Shown one piece after another: positions 1-6,897 of a stretch of DNA of 32,968 bases. The notes under the pieces are model-generated. The model searched no databases and had not been told where the DNA came from. It was given only the letters and a program-made list of their open reading frames with translations. Both the position numbers and the translations under genes were made by a program. How positions within the stretch are numbered: the stretch's first letter is position 1; each line of letters starts with the position of its first letter. The stretch spans positions 1-32,968 of the forward strand of contig JABITN010000226.1 of NCBI GenBank assembly GCA_018700525.1, given 5' to 3'. Source of the DNA: Opitutales bacterium (GTDB taxonomy: Bacteria > Verrucomicrobiota > Verrucomicrobiia > Opitutales > Opitutaceae).

Positions 1-2
1 AA

Positions 3-512
3 GAGGGAATCCGACTCATGCCACTTTCAATATTCTACGAACGTCATACGAGGATATGTAGACCAGTTGGACTTTCGAAAAAAAGTATCGACGAACTCGT
101 AAACTACGCGATTGCCAGAGAAGGCGATCGATACGATCTCAAAAATATTTTCGACCTAGCTCGGTACCTAATACAACGCCCACTCGTGCCCAGTAATTGG
201 AGACGACGTCTCCTTTCTATCGGTAGCGGCGAGCCTACCCGAGCAATTTGCTCGTCTCTTGTCGCACAGGCATTCCACTCGGTCGCCTACCCGATTCTTC
301 CTGAATTCTCGCCAGACGAAACAAACCCATCAACGCAAAATAGCATTCAAAAAGAGTATGCTCACATTCGACATCATAGTCTTTTCGCCCCTGGCGACTT
401 CGACCTCTCGCCCTATTTCGACATCATAAAACCCACCATCGAACGCGGCTTCAAACCAGACAAATTCGAATGGAAAGATCCCGATGCGGTGAAAGCCGAC
501 GCAGAGGAATAA
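3..512 (+). CDS. YiiX/lipo-like permuted papain-like (NlpC/P60-type) amidase, 5'-truncated by window edge
   Basis: The reading frame is open to the left edge, so the N-terminal part, including the expected catalytic His region, lies outside the window. The visible 164+ residues carry the block CRPVGL, then GDRYDLKNIFDLARYL, then RAICSSLVAQAF, in which the Cys (about residue 78 after the first visible Met) is the likely nucleophile of the permuted papain-like fold. The tail RHHSLFAPGDFDLSPYF is typical of proteins annotated as lipo-like or YiiX-type peptidases. Such enzymes are thought to hydrolyse amide or ester bonds in the cell envelope, but the substrate is unknown. The ATG at 18 is internal to the conserved block, so it is not the true start. 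Recognition is from motif memory only. The family is common in Proteobacteria. Confidence 0.75.
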   Translation, partial: EGIRLMPLSIFYERHTRICRPVGLSKKSIDELVNYAIAREGDRYDLKNIFDLARYLIQRPLVPSNWRRRLLSIGSGEPTRAICSSLVAQAFHSVAYPILPEFSPDETNPSTQNSIQKEYAHIRHHSLFAPGDFDLSPYFDIIKPTIERGFKPDKFEWKDPDAVKADAEE

Positions 513-513
513 G

Positions 514-675
514 TTGGCCAAAGCGTTGGATACATTTCGAGAAAACTTCGGCCGATCGCCCGCATCCCCGTTGATAACAATCAAGGGTTTTAGCAATCGC
601 CTCGCCGACGGACCAATCGAGAACGACAACATCAACCCTTTATTTAAACAGGCGGATTATCATGCACGATCTTAA
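514..675 (+). other. Short open frame (TTG start, 53 codons), possible decayed coding remnant
   Basis: The frame starts one base after the stop of the preceding amidase and has no ATG. It encodes a plausible soluble peptide containing NRLADGPIEND. That string faintly recalls the C-terminal region of ISL3-like transposases (NG-P-IEG/N followed by a basic stretch), but the basic stretch is absent. It could equally be a tiny translationally coupled gene or noise. The rest of the 513-724 gap shows nothing else I can support. Confidence 0.18.
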
Positions 676-724
676 ATCGGCAATCCACAATCCCCTGGAA
701 AGCAAAACTTGGTAGCCAAACACC

Positions 725-1537
725 TCAGTGCGTCATCGCATAAGTAATGATGTTAATACCCATCGGATAGGAACTCCTTTCCGAAAATTGACGAAAGAAT
801 CCCTCGTCATCATCCTCGCGTTCCCACCCATCTACCAAATCGTTATTATGGCAAAGCAAAGCCATCATACGTCCTCGATCGTCGAAAATTCCGTAGAAAT
901 GGGGATCGGGATCGTTTTCGATGCCCGGCACCGGATGATAGGTGTACCCCTGTCTCCAAAAGTGAATCGCTACGACTTGGGGTTTTTCCTGAAAATCGTA
1001 GACATTATGAAAAATCTCATGATCGAGCGACAGCTCTCTAGGTTCCCTATTAGGAAAAACGCGTTTGATTTGCCGATAAAAATGGTCCCACTGCTCCTTC
1101 CCCCAAAATTCGTCCACCATTAGAAAACCGCCATTCAATAAATGATTCCGCAAAGCCTCAGCTTCTGCGTCCGAAAAAATGACCGAACGCGGAGCGATGA
1201 TGAAAATAAACGGATAATCGGTTAGTTTCGGATCCGTCAGCTCTAACACCACCGGATACGGATTTACCTTCATCGATGTGAGCTGCTGCAACCGATAGGA
1301 AATATTCCAATCGGCCTCCGGATAATCCCCATCCCAACCGCGGAAATAGTGCGGCTCATACTTGATCCGAGCAAAAGTGAACACATCGCGCTCGAAGCCA
1401 TCCTCGTTTTCCCACATCGGAAACTCGCTACGATCCGGGTAAACTCGTTGCCGTCCGCGTCCATATTGCTGCCCGAAGACCGAATCAACAATGAGTACAA
1501 TAAAAAGCAAACCAACGCTAATAAATCTCCAATGCAT
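725..1537 (-). CDS. DUF4159 domain protein, secreted
   Basis: 270 residues. An N-terminal hydrophobic signal (about residues 3-22, ending near VFGQQ) is followed by FTFARIKY, a DUF4159-like opening. The remaining blocks fit the family: WNISYRLQQLTSMKV, YPFIFIIAPRSV, LLNGGFLMVDEFWG, and a C-terminal MGINIITYAMTH. Members have a GATase/ThuA-like flavodoxin-type fold in which a fixed string leads into 'GGFLxxDD'; the biochemical role is unknown. The start ATG at 1535-1537 is preceded by an AT-rich leader with no Shine-Dalgarno. In PVC genomes DUF4159 proteins often occur with MoxR/DUF58 gene sets, but here the gene stands alone, facing the left edge, with a perfect palindrome 51 bp upstream. Confidence 0.8.
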   Translation of the reverse strand: MHWRFISVGLLFIVLIVDSVFGQQYGRGRQRVYPDRSEFPMWENEDGFERDVFTFARIKYEPHYFRGWDGDYPEADWNISYRLQQLTSMKVNPYPVVLELTDPKLTDYPFIFIIAPRSVIFSDAEAEALRNHLLNGGFLMVDEFWGKEQWDHFYRQIKRVFPNREPRELSLDHEIFHNVYDFQEKPQVVAIHFWRQGYTYHPVPGIENDPDPHFYGIFDDRGRMMALLCHNNDLVDGWEREDDDEGFFRQFSERSSYPMGINIITYAMTH

Positions 1538-1587
1538 AATTTGTTTTCGATTTAGACGCCAAGGTCAACGAAAGCCAAGCCTAGTCG

Positions 1588-1610
1588 ATTGTGGCAATTC
1601 AATTGCCACA
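1588..1610. promoter_or_regulatory. Perfect 23-bp palindrome, candidate operator
   Basis: Arms TTGTGGCAATT and AATTGCCACAA are separated by a single C, giving an 11-bp perfect inverted repeat. It lies 51 bp upstream of the DUF4159 start (minus strand) and about 230 bp before the CMD-family gene (plus strand). No T-run follows either side, so an operator for a dimeric helix-turn-helix regulator is more likely than a terminator. The rest of the 1538-1838 gap is AT-rich with no convincing gene; an open plus-strand frame across it has low-complexity, unconserved-looking composition. Confidence 0.5.
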
Positions 1611-1838
1611 ACTAACCAGAACGCACACATTCATAATCTTACGGCTGCCGAACGCCCGAGTTCGCCCAATCAACAAAACCGAGCTCTAATGCTTGGGCCA
1701 GGCGTTTCAATAAACTTTATTGCACCCAACCTTATAGCACCTACTCGACATAACCCTTCAACAATCGCTGAACACGCTGGAAACGTTTTGCAAACAAACG
1801 ATCGCTCCCTAAAAAAGACCCGAAAGCACCCTTAGAGC

Positions 1839-2402
1839 ATGGGTCAAATGAAAGACCTACCCAGCGATGCCAATCTCGGACACGTATTCCAACGTTTTCC
1901 CAAAGGGGTCGATCACCTCCTTAAATATCACGATGCCGTCCTACGCGGACCATCCGAGTTTACAATCGGCGAACGCGAACTAATCGCTGCCTATGTTTCG
2001 TCGCTAAACAGCTGCTACTATTGCGCCGGAGTCCATAGTGTAATCGCCGAGACTTTCGGGATCGAAGTCGAAACGTTCCAAATGCTTATCGAAAATCCGG
2101 ATACAGATACATTCAGCTCAAAGCTAAGCCCCATTCTCAATTACCTACGGAAGCTCACTCTAAACCCAAGCAAGATGCTCCACGAAGACGCAGAAGCGGT
2201 ACGAACTGTCGGTTGGTCGGAAGACGCCCTCTTCGAGGCCATCAGCGTCTGCGCCCTATTTAGCTTCATGCACCGTATAGTCGAAGGCTCTGGATTAAAC
2301 ACGAGCACGGAAGCGCGAACCGCAACTCGAGAACGCCACCGCAACGGCAAAAGCGATACCCCTTACACGGACTTCGGGAAACGCTTGGGAATTATTGGCT
2401 AA
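1839..2402 (+). CDS. Carboxymuconolactone decarboxylase / AhpD-like peroxidase-related protein
   Basis: 187 residues. The core reads GERELIAAYVSSLNSCYYCAGVHS, so the CxxC pair (about C59 and C62) and the His four residues later (H66) match the AhpD/CMD active-site pattern ExxxxCxxCxxxH. The later block EDALFEAISVCALFSFMHRIVEGSGL matches the second helical part of the 'uncharacterised peroxidase-related' subgroup. Members act as thiol-disulfide/peroxide reductases in the cytoplasm; the substrate here is unknown. No signal peptide is present. ATG at 1839 is chosen, but an ATG at 1848 is equally possible because neither has a clear ribosome-binding site. The gene is transcribed towards the ThuA gene and converges with it. 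Confidence 0.85.
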   Translation: MGQMKDLPSDANLGHVFQRFPKGVDHLLKYHDAVLRGPSEFTIGERELIAAYVSSLNSCYYCAGVHSVIAETFGIEVETFQMLIENPDTDTFSSKLSPILNYLRKLTLNPSKMLHEDAEAVRTVGWSEDALFEAISVCALFSFMHRIVEGSGLNTSTEARTATRERHRNGKSDTPYTDFGKRLGIIG

Positions 2403-2442
2403 AGAGCGAAACGAAACCGATCGCCTCTTGAATCGACTGCTA

Positions 2443-3330
2443 TTACTTACGCTTTTCCTTCACATCCAGATTCTGAAGCATCTCTTCGTCGGTTGGCGTT
2501 GGCGAATTGAGTCCGTTTTTCGGAACGTCGACTTGAGCTGTCCACAGAATAGCGTTAAGAACTACTTTGCGAAATTCATCGTTCTGCCAACTTTTGTGGT
2601 AGTGCCCTCCGGTAAAACCAAACCCGCGTCCTCCTCCCTGACGTTGATATGCCCACCCTACGGTTTGCTTTTCCCCAGCGGCAACTGATGCTCGCACGTG
2701 TGGATTGCCCCATCGTTCGCCGTCGGGACGGGAAAGCGATTCCGGAGGTGGTAAATCGGCTAGAATCGAAGTCACCCCCTTCATGCCGTCTATGAATCGC
2801 ATGTGATAATACCATTCATCATACAATGAAAACGGTTTTACGCCATTAGCGATCGGGTGATCGGGGAAATCGGAGAAATGCGGAGTCCAGTGTGGATTGA
2901 CTGACCAATCAAGATCGCAAAATCCGCCCATCCAACTGAGGAACTTCTCTCCCGCTTCACCTTTCATAGCCTCGGTCGCCCAATGGATCATAACCACGCC
3001 AACACCCTTGTCCATTAAGGCATCGAATGTCTCCAAATGTGGATTCAAAAGGTGTCCTTTGTGTCCTGTGCAAAACAATACAACCGTCGCTGCATCATCT
3101 AAGACACCTACATTGCTTGGGTACCCAACATCCTCTAATACAATCCCTTCGACATCCAAGCCCGACTCGTTCAGACCCTTCGCCAGGATAATATTCCCCG
3201 CACGATGCTCGTGCATCTTCGGGCCATGACTAGGCTTTCCCGATATAAAAACGACTTTAGCCGGTTTCGCGATTAAACTCGGAACTAGCGACGCTAGAAA
3301 GATCAATAGTGATAGGTGTAGTGTTTTCAT
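2443..3330 (-). CDS. ThuA-like domain protein, secreted
   Basis: 295 residues with a clear signal peptide (about 1-21, ending SLIAKPAK). The mature part opens with VVFISGKPSHGPKMHEHRAG and continues with VLFCTGHKGHL, GVGVVMIHWATEA and HWTPHF...HPIANGVKPF. It ends in GRGFGFTGGHYHKSW followed by VLNAILWTA. This is the layout of the ThuA/GATase1-like family named after a trehalose-utilisation gene; in PVC bacteria these are linked to sugar oxidation or turnover, but the reaction is unproven. It is the last gene of the first minus-strand sulfatase run, 107 bp after the preceding sulfatase stop. That gap contains a hairpin repeat. It probably acts in the periplasm with the sulfatases. Confidence 0.85.
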   Translation of the reverse strand: MKTLHLSLLIFLASLVPSLIAKPAKVVFISGKPSHGPKMHEHRAGNIILAKGLNESGLDVEGIVLEDVGYPSNVGVLDDAATVVLFCTGHKGHLLNPHLETFDALMDKGVGVVMIHWATEAMKGEAGEKFLSWMGGFCDLDWSVNPHWTPHFSDFPDHPIANGVKPFSLYDEWYYHMRFIDGMKGVTSILADLPPPESLSRPDGERWGNPHVRASVAAGEKQTVGWAYQRQGGGRGFGFTGGHYHKSWQNDEFRKVVLNAILWTAQVDVPKNGLNSPTPTDEEMLQNLDVKEKRK

Positions 3331-3350
3331 AATTACTCAAGTCTTAATTG

Positions 3351-3427
3351 CCCACGAAGCTCACAGAGGAACACGTAAACATTCCAATATTAATAAAACC
3401 CTTAGTGAATTTCGTATCCTTCGTGGG
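3351..3427. repeat. Intergenic inverted repeat, CCCACGAAG type
   Basis: Outer arms CCCACGAAG (3351-3359) and CTTCGTGGG (3419-3427) are perfect over 9 bp. Inside, CTCACAGAGG on the left loosely mirrors the GGATACGAAATTCACTAAGG read on the opposite strand, so the whole unit can fold imperfectly. It fills most of the gap between a sulfatase stop and the ThuA start. Its phrase structure (CCACGAAG-nnCACGAAG) is of a kind I associate with intergenic repeats of PVC and Bacteroidota genomes. Confidence 0.6.
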
Positions 3428-3437
3428 AACATACAAT

Positions 3438-4928
3438 TCAAAACCGTTCCCATTCTCTCTTATTGACGACCTCATTTCTATCCGGATAGACACGATCGAA
3501 CTCTTCTTCGACGACTTCAGCGTCATGCCGATTACGATACGCATTCAAAAGCGGATCTCCGTTTCGCTCCATCGCATCTTCCATTTCTCCACGCATGGAA
3601 TCGATAATGCTTCGATACTCGGGCGACTCGGCAAGATTCGCTAAACACCCTGGATCGTTCTCCAGATCGTAGAGCTCCTCTAGACTTCGGTAGCGATATT
3701 GCATGATTCGAGCCATGATCGCTGGATTATCCTCAGCTGCTTCTTCCATCGCTCGCATCACGTCTACCTCATTATTATTACGATAATAGTAGTCATCTCG
3801 GTGCCACATATTGTAGATATAACCGAATTTTTTGTTTTGCACGCAACGCATGGGTATGGCCGCACCATCCACCTTAGAATCCACTTGGGTAAAGACAAGC
3901 GCCTCGCCAGAACCCTTATTCGGATTCTTGAATAGCGATACGAGCGATCGGCCGTCTGTACGGGGTAACGCGGGCAAACCTATAGCATCCAATATGGTCG
4001 GGGCAAAATCGACGGAAGCGATCAAGCTATCATTTACGGCTCCGCTTTCAACTACACCCGGCCATTGAACGAGAAACGGCGTCCGGGTACTAGCCAAGTA
4101 TGTATTGCATTTCGAAAAAGGCGTCGCGATCCCGTTGTCCGAAAGAAAAACGATTAGCGTATTCTCCCGCATTCCAGACTCATCCAAGGCCTGCATTACT
4201 TTGCCGAATGTATCGTCCATTCGCTTGGTCGAGTTATAGTAATTCGCTAACGCGCTTCGAACACCTGGGATATCCGGCAAGTGAGCCGGTACGGGAAATT
4301 CATCAGGTGCATACAATCGAGATGGCGCCTCTGCGCCGCGTACGGGTCCAATCTCCGGATCATACCAGGGCAAATGCGGATCTTCGGAATTCGCCATAAA
4401 ATAGAAGGGCTTCCCCGCTTCCTTGCACATTTCAAAGAAGGCCCGGCTTCGCTCATAATAGACCGTAGGATTGCGGCCATCCCCCATTTCCTTGCGACCG
4501 AAGGCGTAGTCCCAATTATAGGACACCTTTGGCGTCGAATGCCTTAGTTTCCCAATCACGCCCGTCAAATAACCCGCCTCGCCCAAGGCTTCGTGTATCG
4601 TCGGTACGTCCTCACGAACGTTCATGAAACCCATCGATCCACTATTGAATCCATACAAGCCGCTCGCGAGAATCTTACGGCTCGGCTCGCAAATAGCTGT
4701 GTTCACATGAGCATTATCGAAACGCATTCCTTCTTCAGCGAAGCGATCCAAATTCGGTGTAATAGCTTCGACCGGCGATCCATAACAACCCAGCGAATCC
4801 CGATGCAAGTCGTCCGCAGTGAAAAGGAGAATATTGAGGGATGCCGATTCGCCTAGGCAGGCCGCCCCAGAAAATGAAACTACCAATATTGCTATCCGGA
4901 TATTAGTAAGATGATTTTCGAATTTCAT
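3438..4928 (-). CDS. Formylglycine sulfatase (S1 family, CEPSR type), secreted
   Basis: 496 residues from the ATG at 4926-4928; a TTG 27 bp upstream is in frame but would precede the signal peptide and lies in a hairpin repeat. Signal peptide about residues 8-28. The metal pair is in LLFTADDLHRDSLG (D39, D40), and the formylglycine precursor is Cys80 in CEPSRKILASGLYG. GKLRH (K127, H130) replaces the usual GKWHLG, and FLSDNG followed by FSK supplies the C-terminal metal and sulfate-binding residues. It shares YGSP, HLPWYD/HLPFY and the 'RTPFLVQWPG' layout with the sulfatase at 8787-10277, so the two are paralogues, perhaps SulfAtlas S1_8. It would hydrolyse sulfate esters or sulfamates of a glycan in the periplasm. 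It has an acidic/Arg-rich C-terminal tail of about 35 residues. Confidence 0.92.
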   Translation of the reverse strand: MKFENHLTNIRIAILVVSFSGAACLGESASLNILLFTADDLHRDSLGCYGSPVEAITPNLDRFAEEGMRFDNAHVNTAICEPSRKILASGLYGFNSGSMGFMNVREDVPTIHEALGEAGYLTGVIGKLRHSTPKVSYNWDYAFGRKEMGDGRNPTVYYERSRAFFEMCKEAGKPFYFMANSEDPHLPWYDPEIGPVRGAEAPSRLYAPDEFPVPAHLPDIPGVRSALANYYNSTKRMDDTFGKVMQALDESGMRENTLIVFLSDNGIATPFSKCNTYLASTRTPFLVQWPGVVESGAVNDSLIASVDFAPTILDAIGLPALPRTDGRSLVSLFKNPNKGSGEALVFTQVDSKVDGAAIPMRCVQNKKFGYIYNMWHRDDYYYRNNNEVDVMRAMEEAAEDNPAIMARIMQYRYRSLEELYDLENDPGCLANLAESPEYRSIIDSMRGEMEDAMERNGDPLLNAYRNRHDAEVVEEEFDRVYPDRNEVVNKREWERF

Positions 4929-4954
4929 TTTAAAGGTATTAGGGGAAGATTTCA

Positions 4955-5015
4955 AACCACTGAGAACACTGATATTGGGGTTTCGAATTAAAAACCATCA
5001 GTGTACTCAGTGGTT
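4955..5015. repeat. Intergenic hairpin repeat, AACCACTGAG type
   Basis: Left arm AACCACTGAGAACACTGAT (4955-4973) pairs with the right arm at 4997-5015, whose reverse complement differs at one of 19 positions. The loop is 23 nt. It sits between the stop of the sulfatase at 5024 and the start of the next at 4928, so in mRNA it forms a stem just before the downstream start. A run of A follows on the plus strand at 5016-5020. It could attenuate or stabilise the transcript, or be a mobile repeat remnant. Confidence 0.75.
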
Positions 5016-5023
5016 AAAAAATA

Positions 5024-6841
5024 TTATTTCTTATTCACGTAAACGTAATAGGCTCCAGTAATCCCAACACGAGCTCTCTTCTCGAACCACGTATAAAGAC
5101 GCGTCGGTCCCGCCTCTAACTCGTAAGTAAACGTAACCGATTTATCCTTTGGCTTTACCTGCTTGCTCTGCGATTCCCTACCGATCTGAATCCGAGCAGA
5201 CTTGATGGGCAGGACTGCTCCAGGACCGCGATCTCCCGCCGTCAACTGAATCGCCGGCAAGCCTGCTCCGATCGCAGTATCCGTTTCTCGGGGCCAACGT
5301 CTAAGCTCGAACTCGTAGGTTCCAGCTTCGGCTACCTCCAATTCCCACCAACCATTTTTCTCCACGCCACGACGAATTTGACCCTGTTGATCCACGAACA
5401 CATCCAACCATTCACATGCAGTCAGCATGGAAGGATTCTCGGCTTCATTACCGATAATCGTCAGCTGCGGTTCGTTCGCAATATCTCCCACTTCATCCCA
5501 CCAATCATCGAGGAACGCGCTCATTTTCGCGGCCACCTCGGGATACCTCTTTATCACGTCTTTTTTCTGCCCAGGATCGTTCTCCAGATTATAAAGCTCC
5601 TTATCCTCCAGCAGACGCCAAGGCCCCCACATTACGCCCGCACCCTCTCGATACATAACCGATGGAGAATCGGGTCCCGCAAACTCAAACCCAAACGGCA
5701 TACGACTGTAGTTGATCACAACCATACGATCTTCCGGTGCCGTATCCGATTTTTCCCTAAAAAACGGAGCGAGACTAATTCCGTCAAATTTAGGAGCTTC
5801 GGAAGGAACCAACCCACAAAGATCCATCAAGGTCGGCAACACATCCTGAACCTGAGTCACTCCATCAATATCGCGGGGCTTGCCAAGATCGCCGCCTGGC
5901 CACCTCAAAAAAAACGGCACTCGATGACCGCCCTCCCATAGCTGAGTTTTGCGACCCCGCATACCCGCATTGAAGTAGCGCTCTCCGAACGTACTGCCAT
6001 TGTCGGTTTGATAGATAAGGATCGTGCCATCGGCAAGATCTTCCTTTTCCAGGAACTCCATCAAGCGGCCCATATTATTGTCTACATTCAGGATCATCCC
6101 CAAATAGCCAGCAAAGGACTCGCGACCCGCTTCGCCAATTTGCGGCAACGCATGCCCTTCCATCGCTTTCCTAGCCTGATTCAACTCCATCTCAGGCGAC
6201 CAGTGTGGTCCGTGCGGCGCATTTGTGGGAATGTATGTGAAAAACGATTCCCCGGAATCGGATTTCTCCTTCATCCACTTCATCGCTTCTTCGAAATACA
6301 CGTCGGTACAATACCCAGGCATAACCTTCCGCTTTCCGTTCACCATAAACGTGTCGTCGAAATAATCATTATTCCAATAATCGGGTACGGAGTTGATATG
6401 AGACGATGGAAACCAAAGCGTTTCTTCAAATCCACGATCTTGCGGACGAAAAGGATAATTATCACCCAGGTGCCACTTTCCGAAAATGCCAGTTCGGTAA
6501 CCATTGCTCTTAAAAAAGTCCGCCATCGTCGGGAGACTCGCCCGCAGCATAGTACGTCCAGCGCTAACGTTTATCGCCGCGTTCCGCGCTGCATCCACTC
6601 CCGTCAGTAATTGACCGCGAGTCGGAGTACACATCGGAGCAACATGGAAATCCGTTAGTCGAACGCTCTGACTGTGAAGTCGGTCTAAATGAGGCGTCTT
6701 CAATATCGGATTACCGTGAACGGATAATTCACCGTATCCTTGATCATCGGTCATGACGACGATGACATTCGGCTGTTCTGCAGAGACAGTAACGGTCACG
6801 AACGCAGCCATAAAAAGCAGAGGTAGTTTAAGGTATTTCAT
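5024..6841 (-). CDS. Arylsulfatase-like sulfatase (CTPTR type) with C-terminal beta domain
   Basis: 605 residues with signal peptide 1-21. Metal-binding TDDQGYGELS is followed by Cys71 in CTPTRGQLLTG, the formylglycine site, with Thr in place of the usual Ser. GIFGKWHLGDNYPF, NAPHGPHW, YQTDNGSTFG and RGRKTQLWEGGHRVP complete the alkaline-phosphatase-fold active site. About 140 residues after the catalytic domain (from LTIIGNEAENPS) form an added beta-rich region with WELEVAEAGTYEFELRRWPRE. It is closely similar throughout to the sulfatase at 30116-31954. The substrate is unknown; a sulfated monosaccharide or oligosaccharide is likely. The leader has AGAAGG three bases before ATG, the best ribosome-binding site in the window. 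It is cotranscribed with its neighbours, 56 bp downstream of the sulfatase ending at 6898. Confidence 0.93.
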   Translation of the reverse strand: MKYLKLPLLFMAAFVTVTVSAEQPNVIVVMTDDQGYGELSVHGNPILKTPHLDRLHSQSVRLTDFHVAPMCTPTRGQLLTGVDAARNAAINVSAGRTMLRASLPTMADFFKSNGYRTGIFGKWHLGDNYPFRPQDRGFEETLWFPSSHINSVPDYWNNDYFDDTFMVNGKRKVMPGYCTDVYFEEAMKWMKEKSDSGESFFTYIPTNAPHGPHWSPEMELNQARKAMEGHALPQIGEAGRESFAGYLGMILNVDNNMGRLMEFLEKEDLADGTILIYQTDNGSTFGERYFNAGMRGRKTQLWEGGHRVPFFLRWPGGDLGKPRDIDGVTQVQDVLPTLMDLCGLVPSEAPKFDGISLAPFFREKSDTAPEDRMVVINYSRMPFGFEFAGPDSPSVMYREGAGVMWGPWRLLEDKELYNLENDPGQKKDVIKRYPEVAAKMSAFLDDWWDEVGDIANEPQLTIIGNEAENPSMLTACEWLDVFVDQQGQIRRGVEKNGWWELEVAEAGTYEFELRRWPRETDTAIGAGLPAIQLTAGDRGPGAVLPIKSARIQIGRESQSKQVKPKDKSVTFTYELEAGPTRLYTWFEKRARVGITGAYYVYVNKK

Positions 6842-6858
6842 ATCCTTCTCAGGGTCGC

Positions 6859-6877
6859 GGCCGATCTTCGACCGGCC
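6859..6877. repeat. GGCC-rich inverted repeat, copy 1
   Basis: The sequence GGCCGATCTTCGACCGGCC can pair GGCCG with CGGCC. It is followed by ATAATATTTTCAAA. The same layout recurs at 8498-8516 with the same flanks (a leading GC, and CATA..TTCAAA after), so the two form a repeat family placed in the gaps on both sides of the sulfatase gene 6898-8484. Confidence 0.6.
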
Positions 6878-6897
6878 ATAATATTTTCAAACCAAAA

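Noticed and set aside
330-635. Minus-strand open frame antisense to the amidase end
   Set aside because: It shadows a well-supported gene and matches no family.
514-675. Transposase fragment
   Set aside because: Only one short string (NRLADGPIEND) recalls ISL3-like proteins; no catalytic residues or inverted repeats. Kept only as a low-confidence open frame.
1491-1835. Open plus-strand frame of 114 codons across the gap before the CMD-family gene
   Set aside because: Overlaps the DUF4159 5' end antisense, has no recognisable motif, and contains the palindrome; composition looks non-coding.
4926-4955. TTG start adding 9 residues to the CEPSR sulfatase
   Set aside because: It lies within the arm of a hairpin repeat and precedes the signal peptide; the ATG at 4926-4928 fits better.
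5378-5941. Long antisense frames opposite sulfatase genes (also 6008-6610, 9597-10163, 21540-22166)
   Set aside because: These arise from the codon pattern of the real minus-strand genes; translations are His/Arg/Ile-rich and match no family.
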